64,000 nt of DNA from Petrimonas sulfuriphila (GCA_038561985.1 CP073276.1:2480001-2544000); one strand, 5' to 3'. Counted from the first letter of the stretch, positions 17,881 to 29,914 are shown. Numbers and translations: made by a program. Notes: generated from the letters alone by a model not told the origin.

Positions 17881-17919
17881 TTAAAAAAGCTGCCAAAATT
17901 TTTTTGGCAGCTTTTTTAA
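17881..17919. terminator. Bidirectional terminator between copy 2 and aspS
   Basis: A perfect 18-bp inverted repeat (core AAAAAAGCTGCCAAAA) with a 3-nt loop, flanked by T-rich runs on each strand. It lies between convergent genes (stop of copy 2 at 17878, stop of aspS at 17939) and can end both. Confidence 0.93.
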
Positions 17920-17938
17920 TATTATTGTTCGCCAAAAC

Positions 17939-19693
17939 TTATTTTTCTTTTTCTACGATAATCAAGCCCAGTTCATCCAGCTGCTCTTGTTCAATGCGCG
18001 AAGGAGCATCAATCATGACGTCGCGTCCGGAATTGTTTTTCGGGAAAGCGATGCAGTCGCGAATACTATCGAGCCCGGCAAAGAGTGAAACCAGCCTGTC
18101 CAAGCCGAAGGCTATCCCTCCGTGCGGAGGTGCCCCGTACTTGAAAGCGTTCATCAGAAATCCAAATTGTTCCTGGGCGCGTTCTTCGGTAAAACCAAGA
18201 ACCGAAAACATTTTCTTTTGCAGCGCGCTGTCATGGATACGGATAGATCCGCCACCAACTTCCACGCCATTGATTACTAAATCGTAAGCGTTGGCGCGAA
18301 CAGCTCCCGGATCTGAATCAAGCAGTGCGATATCTTCCGGTTTGGGGGAGGTAAAGGGATGATGCTTGGCGAAAAACCGGTTCAACTCTTCGTCTTTTTC
18401 CAGCAAAGGAAAATCTACTACCCAAAGGCATTTGTAATTGTTTTTGTCTCGTAATCCTAGGCGCGCACCCATTTCGAGACGAAGTTCAGAGAGTTGTTTT
18501 TGTGTTTTCTCGGTTTCTCCACTTAACACAAGAAGCAGGTCTCCGGGTTTGGCGTTGCAACGTTCCGCCCACAATTTCAAATCGCTTTCGGAGAAGAATT
18601 TATCTACCGATGATTTTAAGGTTGCATCTTCGTTGTAACGAACATAGATTAACCCTTTGGCTCCGATCTGCGGTCGCTTCACAAAATCCGTCAACTCGTC
18701 GAGTTGTTTGCGGGTGTATGCAGCGCATCCCTGAGCACAAATGGCACCGACGTATTCCGATGAGTCGAAGACACCAAAACCCCGGCCGGTTGTCAAATCC
18801 TTTATTTCCACAAACTTCATGTCGAAACGGATATCGGGCTTGTCCGATCCGTATTGCCGCATGGCATCGGCGTAGCTCATCCGCGGAAAATCGGGAAGCT
18901 CAATTCCTTTCTGCGTTTTAAAAAGATGTTTCGTCAGTCCCTCAAACATATTCAGCACGTCTTCCTGCTCAACGAACGACATTTCACAATCGATTTGTGT
19001 AAATTCCGGTTGGCGGTCGGCGCGCAGGTCCTCATCCCGAAAGCATTTCACGATCTGGAAATAACGATCGAATCCCGAAACCATCAGTAGCTGCTTAAAG
19101 AGCTGCGGCGATTGTGGCAGCGCGTAAAACTCTCCCTGGTTCATACGCGATGGTACAATGAAATCGCGTGCACCTTCCGGAGTAGAACCGATAAGCACGG
19201 GAGTTTCTACTTCCAGAAAGTCTCTTTTATCGAGATACTTCCGTGCCTCGAACGCCATTTTGTGACGGAGTTCAAGGTTTTTTCTAACTATGCTGCGTCG
19301 TAAATCGAGGTAGCGGTATTTCATGCGTAAATCATCACCCCCATCAGTTTCTGTTTCGATGGTGAAAGGAGGCGTTTGTGCTGCGTTTAAAACAGTCACA
19401 GCCGTTGCTACTATTTCAATATCTCCGGTAGGTATGTTTTGATTCTTGCTTGATCTTTCTGCTACTTTTCCCGTCACCTGAATTACATATTCACGTGCCA
19501 GTTTATTTGCCTGTTCGCAAAGTTCGCGGTCTATCTCCTGGTTAAACGATAATTGAGTGACTCCGTATCGGTCGCGTAAGTCAATAAAAGTCATACCTCC
19601 CATTTTACGAATTTTGTGCACCCAGCCCGAAAGGGTGACCTCCTTATTTATGTCGGCGATTCGTAATTCGCCACAAGTCCTGTTTCTATACAT
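17939..19693 (-). CDS. aspS: Aspartyl-tRNA synthetase
   Basis: 584 residues from the ATG at 19693; the longer frame adds 11 residues that precede the conserved start [11 protein letters not shown]. It charges tRNA-Asp in the cytoplasm. Order: OB-fold anticodon-binding domain ([23 protein letters not shown]), class II motif 1 region ([23 protein letters not shown]), motif 2 ([23 protein letters not shown]), the bacterial GAD insertion, and motif 3 ([16 protein letters not shown]). Length is standard for the bacterial type. A -7 box lies at 19724-19731. Confidence 0.97.
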   Translation of the reverse strand: MYRNRTCGELRIADINKEVTLSGWVHKIRKMGGMTFIDLRDRYGVTQLSFNQEIDRELCEQANKLAREYVIQVTGKVAERSSKNQNIPTGDIEIVATAVTVLNAAQTPPFTIETETDGGDDLRMKYRYLDLRRSIVRKNLELRHKMAFEARKYLDKRDFLEVETPVLIGSTPEGARDFIVPSRMNQGEFYALPQSPQLFKQLLMVSGFDRYFQIVKCFRDEDLRADRQPEFTQIDCEMSFVEQEDVLNMFEGLTKHLFKTQKGIELPDFPRMSYADAMRQYGSDKPDIRFDMKFVEIKDLTTGRGFGVFDSSEYVGAICAQGCAAYTRKQLDELTDFVKRPQIGAKGLIYVRYNEDATLKSSVDKFFSESDLKLWAERCNAKPGDLLLVLSGETEKTQKQLSELRLEMGARLGLRDKNNYKCLWVVDFPLLEKDEELNRFFAKHHPFTSPKPEDIALLDSDPGAVRANAYDLVINGVEVGGGSIRIHDSALQKKMFSVLGFTEERAQEQFGFLMNAFKYGAPPHGGIAFGLDRLVSLFAGLDSIRDCIAFPKNNSGRDVMIDAPSRIEQEQLDELGLIIVEKEK

Positions 19694-19723
19694 ATATTTT
19701 GCTCGTTTGCCATGTTTGAATTG

Positions 19724-19731
19724 CAAATTTA
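19724..19731 (-). promoter_or_regulatory. -7 box of aspS
   Basis: TAAATTTG on the minus strand fits TAnnTTTG, 31 bp before the aspS ATG. The -33 box is weak. Confidence 0.5.
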
Positions 19732-19780
19732 CACATTTCTAACGTTGAAACCGCTTATCGATTAAAAAAAGCTGAAAAGT

Positions 19781-19812
19781 TTTGATATTATCGGGATAAA
19801 ATCGTACTTTTG
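19781..19812 (+). promoter_or_regulatory. Promoter of tRNA-Pro
   Basis: TTTG (19781-19784), a 20-bp spacer and TACTTTTG (19805-19812) match the Bacteroidales consensus at both boxes, 25 bp before the mature 5' end. Confidence 0.85.
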
Positions 19813-19837
19813 CACCCACGTTTTGAAAAGAACGACT

Positions 19838-19912
19838 CGGGGTGTAGCACAGTCCGGTTAGTGTACCTGCTTTGGGAGCAGGGGGTCGCGAGTTCGAATC
19901 CCGCCACCCCGA
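19838..19912 (+). tRNA. tRNA-Pro (anticodon TGG)
   Basis: A complete cloverleaf: acceptor arms CGGGGTG (19838-19844) and CACCCCG (19905-19911), anticodon stem CCTGC/GCAGG with loop TTTGGGA (anticodon TGG), and T arm with GTTCGAATC. The discriminator is A at 19912. The CCA end is not encoded and must be added after transcription. Confidence 0.97.
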
Positions 19913-19920
19913 CTTAAAAA

Positions 19921-19960
19921 TGAGGGAGTTACAGTTAATATTGTAACTCCCTTAATTTTT
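19921..19960 (+). terminator. Terminator after tRNA-Pro
   Basis: An 11-bp perfect stem (AGGGAGTTACA at 19923-19933, TGTAACTCCCT at 19942-19952) with an 8-nt loop, followed by TAATTTTT, nine bases after the tRNA. Confidence 0.9.
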
Positions 19961-20376
19961 GATTGAAATACAGTTGAAACATTTAGTTTCCAGTTTTCGC
20001 TATATTAACTACTATGAAATACATACTTTAATCTTTACTGATTTTTTTAATGGAGGTGTGATGAAGTGCTATACTTCACATTAGCTGCAAAACTATTCTA
20101 CTTTCTGTTATTTATTATTAAATGGGTTAGTGAATTAATATCCATAAGTTTACATGCATCACTGATTTTTTGGTTATGTTCAAATCTGCACTAGTTGGAG
20201 TTAAGTTACCAGAAGGATAATTATGTATCAAAACTATCGATGACGATGCTTATTCAATGAGACTGGCATAAGAAAAAATAAATCTCTGCTAGCATAAAAC
20301 CGTAGTGGTATGACAAAAGTAAAAAGTTTTTTTTGAATTTCTTTATTTTAGCTTACTCCTTTTTGAAACTTAAAGC
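19961..20376. other. AT-rich region without a recognised gene
   Basis: About 400 bp, strongly AT-rich, lie between the tRNA terminator and the esterase promoter. I find no frame with a recognisable product, no repeat of the tRNA 3' end, and no RNA structure I can name. Together with the AT-rich esterase it may be imported DNA. Confidence 0.5.
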
Positions 20377-20407
20377 CTTGTAGCTTCAACGAATTTACGT
20401 ACTTTTG
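20377..20407 (+). promoter_or_regulatory. Promoter of the double esterase gene
   Basis: CTTG (20377-20380), a 19-bp spacer and TACTTTTG (20400-20407), with the predicted start about 28 nt before the ATG. Confidence 0.6.
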
Positions 20408-20440
20408 TATACGTTACTTTATCTTAAATAATATTCAGCT

Positions 20441-22170
20441 ATGAGAAAAATGGCATGCTTATTAACTTTGTTTATTAGTATAAGTTTATTTGCTAGTGAA
20501 AGAGTTCCTATTTGGCCAAAGGATAAAATGCCACATAGGCAAGATCATCAGATTGCAGCCATGGTAGACGAGGCTGGGAAAAAAGATTTTAATGCAGACA
20601 AGAATCGGGTAGCTTACCTGGAATGGTTTGATGCCCCCCCTAAGGAAGTACGTAATGGAGGATGTATGATTCTTATTTCGGGCGGTTCTTACGAGTCCTG
20701 TTGTGATGTAGAACTCATTAAACTATGGAATAAAACATTTACTCAATTAGGGTTTCAATGTATAAACTTTGTGTATAGGACGCCTAGGCCTGTGGGGCTT
20801 CCTATTTATCAAACTGCATGGGAAGATGGACAACGTGCTGTACGTAAAGTACGGAGTGAAGCTAAAAAACGTGGATTTGATCCAGAAAAAATAGGAGTTA
20901 TATCCATGTCAGCAGGTTCACATTTAGCTTTATTGCTAGCGACTAGTTCACAAACATCGGCTTATGAAAAAGTGGACCCAATTGACGAACTACCTTGCAA
21001 CATTAATTGGGCGATTATTAATGCTCCAGCCTATGGTACTAACGATGCAGAAACAGGTATACCTGCTAGCCGACAAGGATATGGAACGGATGTGAATTTG
21101 AGTAATGTTTTTAAATTTGATGAACGTACCTGTCCGATGAGTCTTCATCACGGAGGAACTGATATTTATGCTTCACAGACCTCGACATTGGTTTACCGCC
21201 AACTCAGACGAATGAATATTCCTGCCGAATTACATCTATATGCGGATAAGGGACATGGCGCTTTTGGACTAGAAAGAGGAGTTGAATTTATGCGCCAAAT
21301 GGGATATATGGGTAAGCTAGCTGGGGAAGAAGAATTGATGAAGCGATATGCTTCCGATGATAGTCGTACCGATTATTTTAAGATGAATATTTGGCCAGAG
21401 GGAAAAACACCAGATATTCAACCGAATCAATGCACACCTTATTTAGAATGGCATACACCAAAAAACCTAAAGATAAAAGCGATACAAATTATCTACTCGG
21501 GCGGAAGTTATGAAGGCAACGACCCAGATGGTTTTGAAGTGGCTCCTGCCCGTCGCTATCTAAATGAAATGGGAATGACAGTAGTAACCTTAAAGTATCG
21601 TACACCTAGACCTACTACAGGGTTATCTAAACATACCACAGCTTGGCAAGACTTGCAGCGTGCCATCAAAATCGTACGAAGCGAAGCGTCTAAACGCGGG
21701 CTTGATCCAGAACGAATAGGTATTATGGGTAGTTCTGCAGGTGGGCATTTAACTTTGATGGGGGTTACTTCGTCTTTGCATCAGTCTTATTTGCCTATTG
21801 ACGAAATTGATAAACTTCGTTGTAATGTACAATGGGGAATTGGTATTTATCCTGCATATGCGCTAACCGATGGCTCGGAGCAACCCAATATAGATAAAGG
21901 CAATGAAGATAGTGCCGTTCTCGTTCCAGAACTCTCTTTCGATTTAAAAACGGCTCCTATGCTATTTGTACACGGAGATGCTGACGGATGGGCTGCTATG
22001 AACTCAGTAAAGACTTGGGAAAAGATGCAACAGATGGGAATTCAAAGCGAACTTCATACCTTAGCTACTCGTGACCACTGTTTCCAGCTTAAAGCATCTC
22101 CAGGAACAGGGAGCTATACATACCTGGAACGTATTTGGGAATTTCTTTCCTCAAAAGGTTTTAATAAATA

Positions 22171-22171
<1 letters not shown>
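20441..22171 (+). CDS. Exported tandem-domain alpha/beta hydrolase (esterase-like)
   Basis: 576 residues with a short signal peptide (hydrophobic to SLFASE). Two homologous alpha/beta hydrolase domains follow. Domain 1 (about 25-300) has an oxyanion region LISGGSYES, nucleophile elbow SMSAGSHLA, and DIYASQT...DKGHGAF for the acid and histidine. Domain 2 (about 315-575) repeats this: IYSGGSYEG, GSSAGGHLTLM, HGDADGWAA and ATRDHCF. Both halves keep the serine and histidine, so both may be active. Family members include acetylxylan and other carbohydrate esterases. Base composition is visibly lower in GC than the neighbours. Its stop codon TAG is completed by the first base of an inserted IS element; before insertion it was TAA. 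Confidence 0.8.
22165..22170. repeat. Target-site duplication, left copy (right copy 23635-23640)
   Basis: TAAATA flanks both ends of the IS. Six bases is longer than the four usual for many IS5 relatives, so one or two may match by chance in this AT-rich sequence. Confidence 0.65.
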
Positions 22172-23634
<1,463 letters not shown>

Positions 23635-23640
23635 TAAATA

Positions 23641-23926
23641 ATAGTTTAGTGTATCTCTTCAAACTAAAGTTTATCAGTGGAATTACTAACTTAGCCGGGA
23701 CACAGGGTTAAGCCTAAAAGCTTATTTTTGTGTAGTCTGAGAAGTCAGGTAACACATTTTGTCCGGAGTATCCAATGTGCTTGTATATATTTGAATATAT
23801 TGAATCCCGGGGTAATCATAAAGGGAGATTCTCATCATTGGGGAACTTAACCATTGATGAATTTTGGAATCAGTTGATTCCCTGTCGATTCAATTTTATG
23901 GGCTTGTCGTACAAATTTAAACAAAA
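23641..23926. other. Intergenic region after the IS
   Basis: 286 bp between the IS and the glycerate kinase stop. It holds former downstream flank of the esterase gene; I see no gene, clear hairpin or repeat. Confidence 0.4.
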
Positions 23927-25232
23927 TTATTGAACAATTGCCACAATTATATCCATCACGTTTGTACCTGTATTTCCGGTGATGATATGCCCTCCAACTT
24001 GTTGAAAAAAACGATAGGAGTCGCAATTGGAGAGGTAATGGTTCGGGTCGATACCCTTCTCTACAGCCTTGGTCGCGGTTTCGTAATCCACAACTGCCCC
24101 TGCTGCGTCTGTAGGCCCGTCTGTACCGTCGGTGCCCGCACAAAGAATAGTGATGTTTTTTTTACAACAGATTTTTGTTGCTAAATACAAGGCCAGGTGT
24201 TGGTTACGCCCACCTAGTCCCTTCCCCGAAACTTTTACTGTGGGCTCTCCGCCGAATAGCAGGCAAACGGGTTTGTTACCGGTGGGCTTCTGATTATCGA
24301 TTGTTTTCAGAATAAAATTGGCGGTTTCGGTGACATCCTCCTGTATACTGTCGGTTACTGTATGCGTTTCAAAGCCCAGTTCCATCGCCTTTTTTGCGGA
24401 GCTTTCGAGAGCGATACCATTACTACCGATAATGTAGTTGTGCACATTTTGAAAAAACCGGATTGTCCGGTTTGGGAGTATCTGCAATTGAACCGTCTGC
24501 ACCTTCGAGTAAATAATGCAACACAGACGAGGGAAGCCGGTTTTGTAGCGAATACTTATCAATAATAGTCAGTGCATCCGCAAAACTACTTGAATCACCC
24601 ACAGTTGGCCCAGACGCAATCACGTCCAGCCTATCACCGACCACATCCGATAATATCAGGCACACCGTTGTTGCCGGAAAGAGTATCCGGGCGAGTTGAC
24701 CTCCTTTAATTTTTGATAAATGCTTACGTACCGTATTAATTTCGGTAATATTCGCGCCGCATTTGGTCAGCAATTCATTGGTGCGTTTTAAATCATCGAG
24801 AGTTACACCTTCCGGGAAATCGGCCATTAAAGCCGATGCTCCTCCGGATATCAGGCAGATAACCAGGTCATCTTCGGTTGCTTTTCGGGCGATATTAACT
24901 ATTTTTTGAGTACCTTTTACCCCCTCCGCATCGGGTATAGGATGACCAGCTTCGGTAAGTGTCAGGTAGTTCAGGTTCATTCCGTGTCCATACTTGGTGA
25001 CAACGTGACCGTTTGTTATTTTGTCGCCTAAAACTTTTTCCACCCCCCTAGACATTGAGGCGGCTGCTTTACCGGCAGCTAAAACATAAATGTGCCTGAA
25101 ACGGGATAACGGGAATCTCTTTTCTGCGACTTGCAATAGATCTCCGGAGAGTTTCACCTGTGATTGCATCAGCTTCTCAGGCAAGACACCGTTCACTCCG
25201 GCAAAAAATATCAGTTCGGCAATTTTTTTCAT
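23927..25232 (-). CDS. Glycerate 2-kinase, MOFRL family (frameshifted as given)
   Basis: Two overlapping frames join to one protein of about 434 residues. The N-terminal part (FAGVNGVLPEKLMQSQV, YVLAAGKAAASMSRGVE, EAGHPIPDAEGVKGTQKI, LISGGASALM, SDVVGDRLDVIASGPTVGD) and the C-terminal part (LLFGGEPTVKVSGKGLGGRNQ, CAGTDGTDGPTDAAGAVVD) are the DUF4147 and MOFRL domains. The enzyme phosphorylates D-glycerate to 2-phosphoglycerate. The frame breaks in the A-run 24452-24457; six bases where five give DNPVFQNVHNYIIGSN across the join. It is 9 bp after the GntP permease gene, giving a glycerate uptake and use operon. Confidence 0.88.
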
Positions 25233-25241
25233 CTTTTCCGG

Positions 25242-26570
25242 TTACAACATGAAGAGCGAAGTCAGCCACACGCAAAGAAACGTTACAATTCCCATCACAA
25301 CGGTGGCTGATGAGTATACCTTCAGCGCTGTATTTGAGCCGATTCCCGAGAACCGGGAAACCACCCAGAAGTAAGAATCATTGGCATGTGATACCATCAT
25401 CGAACCTGCACCCATCGAGATCATTGCCAAAAGTTTTCCTGGTTCAGAGTCAAGTCCCAAAGCGGGTAGCATTGGTACAACGAAAGATGCAGCCGTGATA
25501 ATTGCCACGGTAGAAGAACCTTGCGCCGTTTTTAAAATTGATGCTATGAGAAACGGAACGGCAAGTCCCAATCCCGTTTGCAGCAAAAACTCGCCCGCAT
25601 AAGCGCCCACCCCGGTTTCCTTGATCACCAGCCCGAACATTCCTCCTGCACCGGTAACGATCAGTATCGGTCCAGCTTTTTCAATGGCAGATTCTAGGAC
25701 TATATTGATATTTTTTATTGCCCTGTTTTTTAGTAGAAACAACGATAGCAATACCCCAATCATCAGTGAAACGATAGGTTGTCCGAGAAAAGCCAATCCT
25801 TTTAGTATAAAGTTGACATTGGAAATATCCAGTACGGTTAGCAACGAGCCGGTTGCTATAAGCAAAAGCGGTGTAACGATAGGTAACAAGGAAAGGTGAA
25901 TCGGAGGAAGTTGTTCATTGCTCCGGATTTCATGATGAGAATTTTCGGTTTCTGTGTAAATGTCGTTTCGGGTTTGCCATTTAATCCACAAAAAGGCGGC
26001 CAAAGCTGCAGGAATAGCAAACAGTGTTCCCAAGACGATCAGCATACCCAGGTTGGCACCCAGAATCCCGGAGGCGGCCAAAGCACCGGGATGGGTGGGA
26101 GTGAGGCAATGAACTGAATAGAGCGAAGTCGCCAGTACAAATGCAATAAAAGGCAGCGCGACTTTGGCTTTGGAACTGAATGACTTTGCCAGTCCGCTCA
26201 TAATGATATATCCAGAATCACAAAAAATGGGCAATCCTACAATGAACCCCGTGATTCCCATTGCTGAGGCAGCGTTCCGGTGTCCTGTCTTCGATAAAAT
26301 ATAATTGGCGATGCTGGCTGCACCACCGGTTTTTTCCAATACCACAGCAATGATTGCTCCAAAAATGATAAGAAATCCGATGGATGATACGGTGTTGCCG
26401 AAGCCCTGTTTAAGAATTTCCACGATGTCTTTACCTGGTAGTGCGATAACCGCAAGCAGTAAAGACACCATGAACAACGATGCAAATGCGTTGAGCTTTG
26501 TGACGGATGTAAGGATTACAATCAGTACGATGCTCAGCAGTACAAGAACGGAAATAGTAAGGATGCTCAT
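25242..26570 (-). CDS. GntP-family permease (gluconate/glycerate)
   Basis: 442 residues with about twelve hydrophobic segments. Family landmarks: GFGNTVSSIGFLIIFGAIIAVVLEKTGGA, GLPIFCDSGYIIM, LTPTHPGALAA, AGGMFGLVIKETGVG, TAQGSSTVAIITAASFV and the C-terminal SMGAGSMMVSHANDSYFWVVSRF. GntP proteins import sugar acids with protons across the inner membrane. Being directly upstream of glycerate kinase, glycerate is the likely substrate, although gluconate cannot be excluded from sequence alone. Confidence 0.92.
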   Translation of the reverse strand: MSILTISVLVLLSIVLIVILTSVTKLNAFASLFMVSLLLAVIALPGKDIVEILKQGFGNTVSSIGFLIIFGAIIAVVLEKTGGAASIANYILSKTGHRNAASAMGITGFIVGLPIFCDSGYIIMSGLAKSFSSKAKVALPFIAFVLATSLYSVHCLTPTHPGALAASGILGANLGMLIVLGTLFAIPAALAAFLWIKWQTRNDIYTETENSHHEIRSNEQLPPIHLSLLPIVTPLLLIATGSLLTVLDISNVNFILKGLAFLGQPIVSLMIGVLLSLFLLKNRAIKNINIVLESAIEKAGPILIVTGAGGMFGLVIKETGVGAYAGEFLLQTGLGLAVPFLIASILKTAQGSSTVAIITAASFVVPMLPALGLDSEPGKLLAMISMGAGSMMVSHANDSYFWVVSRFSGIGSNTALKVYSSATVVMGIVTFLCVWLTSLFML

Positions 26571-26709
26571 GTGTATTTTTAGGTTTTTTACTGGCTTTCC
26601 GGTAAGAATTTTTCAGATTTTTTTGTTTAAACAGCTAATAACAGAGGTAAAATAAATATATTTTATGTGTTTATTTTAACGATCTTGTTTTATTGCGACC
26701 GTGAAATAG

Positions 26710-27597
26710 TTATCGGCGGGAATCAGAACTCCTTCCTGAAGTTGTTTTCTCTCTGTTTCGTGTTGACGTTCCTTCACTCCTTGTTGAAGAACTACGCCCA
26801 CTTGTGTTCCCGCGCATTTGTGGCTGTACTTTCACCGGTTGACCAATTTCTCCGCCGTAGTAATTCGTTTCTTCGGAACGTCTGGTACTCGTGCGCTGAG
26901 TATCGGGTGCCGCCTGTCGGGAAGGCGTTTGCGTGGTACCCGACCGGGATGTGACCATTCTTCCTTCGTCAGCGTTGCCAATTTGTCTGAGTTCTTCAGG
27001 CGAAACGGCTGTGCGTTGTGTTATCCGGCGGGTAACTTCCTGCTGTACCCGGCGATCGTCTGTCGAGTATTTGAATTTACGCCCTTCGCGGATACTTCTG
27101 TCGCCCCATTCACGTGCGCGGTTTCGTTCTGCTTCTCGCCAATATACTGCCCTGCGCCCGTTTTCGTTGTATCCCCTTACGTACGGGATGTTACTGAAGT
27201 CGTAATAATCGATGTAATAATAGCGTGGATAGTGCGAATTGTAATAGTGATGATGCATCCAGGGGGTGTACACACTACGGTTGACGATTACAATAAATGC
27301 ATTATTCAGGTTGAATGCAGCGTAAATGGGCGGAAGCGTTGGTCCGAAAAGCCAACGTCCGTTATTGAGATATACGAAATTGCGTGTGCCCAGATCGTAG
27401 TAGGTTTCAATGTCGGGAAAATAGTAATAGCGCGTTCCAAAGTAATAATCGGGCGCCCATGCCGGATTGTAGTCGTAATAATTGTCGTAGTAATTGTTCT
27501 CCGCTGCCCCGTAATAGGAAGTTCCACAGCTTGTGAAACATAGAACCGTGATAAGTGCTATGAGAACGGTTGTTAATTTTGTAATAGCATTTTGCAT
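26710..27597 (-). CDS. Tyrosine-rich lipoprotein, function unknown
   Basis: 295 residues with a lipoprotein signal (hydrophobic stretch then LCFTSCGTS; Cys is residue 24). Residues 30-140 are very rich in Tyr, Asn and Asp (NNYYDNYYDYNPAWAPDYY, NSHYPRYYYIDYYDF). The last 110 residues are rich in Arg, Ser, Thr and Gln with repeats of the RSE/STR kind and look disordered. Similar Bacteroidota surface lipoproteins have no known role. The gene stands alone between sufB and the glycerate operon. Confidence 0.75.
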   Translation of the reverse strand: MQNAITKLTTVLIALITVLCFTSCGTSYYGAAENNYYDNYYDYNPAWAPDYYFGTRYYYFPDIETYYDLGTRNFVYLNNGRWLFGPTLPPIYAAFNLNNAFIVIVNRSVYTPWMHHHYYNSHYPRYYYIDYYDFSNIPYVRGYNENGRRAVYWREAERNRAREWGDRSIREGRKFKYSTDDRRVQQEVTRRITQRTAVSPEELRQIGNADEGRMVTSRSGTTQTPSRQAAPDTQRTSTRRSEETNYYGGEIGQPVKVQPQMRGNTSGRSSSTRSEGTSTRNREKTTSGRSSDSRR

Positions 27598-27670
27598 TTC
27601 AGTGTCGGCTTTAAATAGTTATACAGCTAATTAACTTGTCTTCAATCCACAACCCATACATACCCGGAGA

Positions 27671-29123
27671 TTAACCTACACTGCCTTCCAAACTGATCTG
27701 CAGCAGCTTTTGCGCTTCCACGGCAAACTCCATAGGAAGTTTATTTACTACTTCTTTCACATATCCGTTCACGATTAATCCTATGGCTTCTTCTTCTCCT
27801 AAACCGCGCTGATTGCAGTAAAAAAATCTGATCTTCACTGATTTTTGAAGTAGTGGCTTCGTGTTCCAAAATCGCTGAGGGGTTTTGGATGTCGGTATAA
27901 GGAAAAGTGTGGGCTCCGCAATGATCGGTAAGTAACAAACTATCGCATTGTGAGTGGTTTCTTGCGTTGATCGCTTTTTTAGAAACCTTCACCAATCCCC
28001 GGTAGCTGTTTTGACTGCTTCCCGCTGAAATTCCTTTGGAGACGATGCGGCTGCGGGTATTTTTGCCCAGGTGGATCATTTTTGTTCCTGTGTCGGCCTG
28101 TTGGAAGTTGTTGGTAACGGCAACTGAATAAAACTCCCCTACGGAGTTGTCTCCTGCCATGATACACGAGGGATATTTCCAGGTAATTGCTGAACCAGTT
28201 TCAACCTGTGTCCAGGAAATCTTTGAATTATTGCCTTTGCAGATACCGCGTTTCGTAACGAAGTTATAAACTCCGCCCTTACCGTTTTTATCACCCGGAT
28301 ACCAGTTTTGTACCGTCGAATATTTTACTTCGGCATTCTCAAGGGCAATGATCTCCACCACTGCCGCGTGCAGCTGATTTTCGTCACGCATGGGGGCCGT
28401 GCATCCTTCCAGATAACTTACGTATGAATTGTCGTCAGCAACAATAAGCGTACGTTCAAACTGGCCTGTGTTTTGCGCATTTATACGGAAATAGGTAGAT
28501 AATTCCATCGGGCAACGAACTCCTTTCGGGACATACACGAAAGAGCCGTCGCTGAAAACGGCAGAGTTTAATGCTGCATAGAAGTTGTCCTTGTAAGGAA
28601 CCACGGTAGCCAGGTATTTTTTCACCAGGTCGGGGTGGTTTTTCACGGCTTCACTGAAGGAGCTGAATATAATTCCTTTTTCAGCAAGGACCTCCTTGAA
28701 AGTCGTTTTTATGGAGACACTATCCATAACGGCATCTACGGCCACGCCGGTCAGCTGTTTTTGTTCGTTGAGCGGAATACCTAATCGTTCAAATGTTTTC
28801 AACAACTCCGGATCTACTTCCTCCAACGATTTTGGAGTCTTTTTTTGAGTCGGATCTGCGTAGTAAATAATTTCCTGAAAATCTATTTCCGGGATATTTA
28901 ACTGCGCCCAGTCGGGCAGTTTCATTGTCAGCCAATGACGATATGCTTTTAACCGGAATTCCAGTAACCATTCCGGCTCATTTTTTTTCGAAGAAATTAA
29001 CCGGACAACGTCTTCATTCAGCCCTTTTTCAATTGTATATGTTTCAACGTCCGTGACGAATCCGTATTTGTAATCTTGTGTTGTTAAGTCGGTTAATATC
29101 TGATCTTGATCTAATTCCTGCAT
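27671..29123 (-). CDS. sufB: Fe-S cluster assembly scaffold SufB (frameshifted as given)
   Basis: About 483 residues when corrected. SufB with SufC and SufD assembles iron-sulfur clusters in the cytoplasm. Seen: [94 protein letters not shown], and [20 protein letters not shown]. As given the frame runs into [11 protein letters not shown] and stops at 27741. The A-run 27820-27826 has seven bases; with six, the product continues [18 protein letters not shown], and then [20 protein letters not shown] to a TAA at 27671, the normal SufB ending. Because SufB is normally essential, a sequencing error is likely. A -7 box (29224-29231, minus) precedes it. Confidence 0.93.
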
Positions 29124-29223
29124 GATAAATATTGATTATCGATCGCTGTGATCGGTTCTTAATAAAGAAGAGAGCCCAATTCCCCCTCCATGGATAAACA
29201 AACTTTGTATGGATTTGTTTACG

Positions 29224-29231
29224 CAAAATTA
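29224..29231 (-). promoter_or_regulatory. -7 box of sufB
   Basis: TAATTTTG on the minus strand fits TAnnTTTG about 100 bp before the ATG; a TTTG occurs only 14 bp further upstream. Confidence 0.4.
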
Positions 29232-29302
29232 CATCAATTTCTGAACAAAACCTGTGGTAGGTGGGTTAAAAGGTGGAATTAAATTAAAAAAGGAATAAAA
29301 CG

Positions 29303-29872
29303 ATGAAAAAAACAGGTTTAACATTTTTAGTATTGTTTTTTATGTTCGGCTTAATGGCCCAAACGAGATATTTGGTGGATAAAGCACATTCTTCCGTCAA
29401 TTTTAAAGTGAAACATAACGGAATATCTTTTGTCAACGGCAGTTTTAATTCTTTCGAAGGATTTATAGAAGGGGATTTAAACAGCCTGGAGAATGCCAAT
29501 ATTGAGTTTACGGTTGATGCGGAAAGTATTGATACCCGGATTGAGCCGCGTGATAAGCATTTGCGTAGTGCGGATTTTTTCGATGTGGAAAAGTATCCAA
29601 AAATGAGTTTTAAAAGTACAGACATCGAGAAAACCGGCGACAAGAGATACAAATTAAACGGTTTGCTTACCGTCAAAGATGTAACAAAACCCGTTACGTT
29701 TGAGGTTAAATACGGTGGAAAAATTGTGGGCAGAGACGGTAAGGATATTATCGGCTTTACGGCTAAAAACAGTATCAACCGGTTGGATTATAACGTAGCT
29801 TACGATCCTGATTCCAAGGCGATTGCAAAAGATGTAGATCTTGTTCTTTATATGGAGTTTGTCGCCAATTAA
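29303..29872 (+). CDS. YceI-family secreted protein
   Basis: 189 residues with a signal peptide (hydrophobic to GLMAQ). The mature part is one YceI lipocalin-like barrel: VDKAHSSVNFKVKHNGISFVNGSFNSFEG, DAESIDTRIEPRDKHLRSADFFDVEKYPKMSFKST, and LNGLLTVKDVTKPVTFEV. YceI proteins bind isoprenoid-like lipids in the periplasm; a physiological role here is unknown. The gene is a single unit divergent from sufB and ends at a shared terminator. Confidence 0.93.
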   Translation: MKKTGLTFLVLFFMFGLMAQTRYLVDKAHSSVNFKVKHNGISFVNGSFNSFEGFIEGDLNSLENANIEFTVDAESIDTRIEPRDKHLRSADFFDVEKYPKMSFKSTDIEKTGDKRYKLNGLLTVKDVTKPVTFEVKYGGKIVGRDGKDIIGFTAKNSINRLDYNVAYDPDSKAIAKDVDLVLYMEFVAN

Positions 29873-29886
29873 CTGAATCTTTCAAA

Positions 29887-29914
29887 AAACTCGGGTCAGC
29901 GATGACCTGAGTTT
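29887..29914. terminator. Bidirectional terminator between yceI-like and DUF3298 genes
   Basis: A 12-bp stem (AAACTCGGGTCA/TGACCTGAGTTT, one G-U) with loop GCGA sits between convergent genes. The stop codon of the minus-strand gene (29896-29898) lies inside it. Confidence 0.85.

Noticed and set aside
19923-19952. GTTACA and TGTAAC around a gap near tRNA-Pro, similar to the hcp operator half-sites.
   Set aside because: The half-sites face the opposite way (GTTACA...TGTAAC) and are part of a strong terminator stem with a T-tail.
26818-27543. Plus-strand 241-residue ORF opposite the Tyr-rich lipoprotein.
   Set aside because: Its hydrophobic Val/Ile/Cys runs mirror the Tyr/Asn codons of the real gene, which has a lipobox.
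29284-29778. Minus-strand 164-residue ORF over the YceI gene.
   Set aside because: It is antisense to a clear YceI protein with signal peptide and has no family features.
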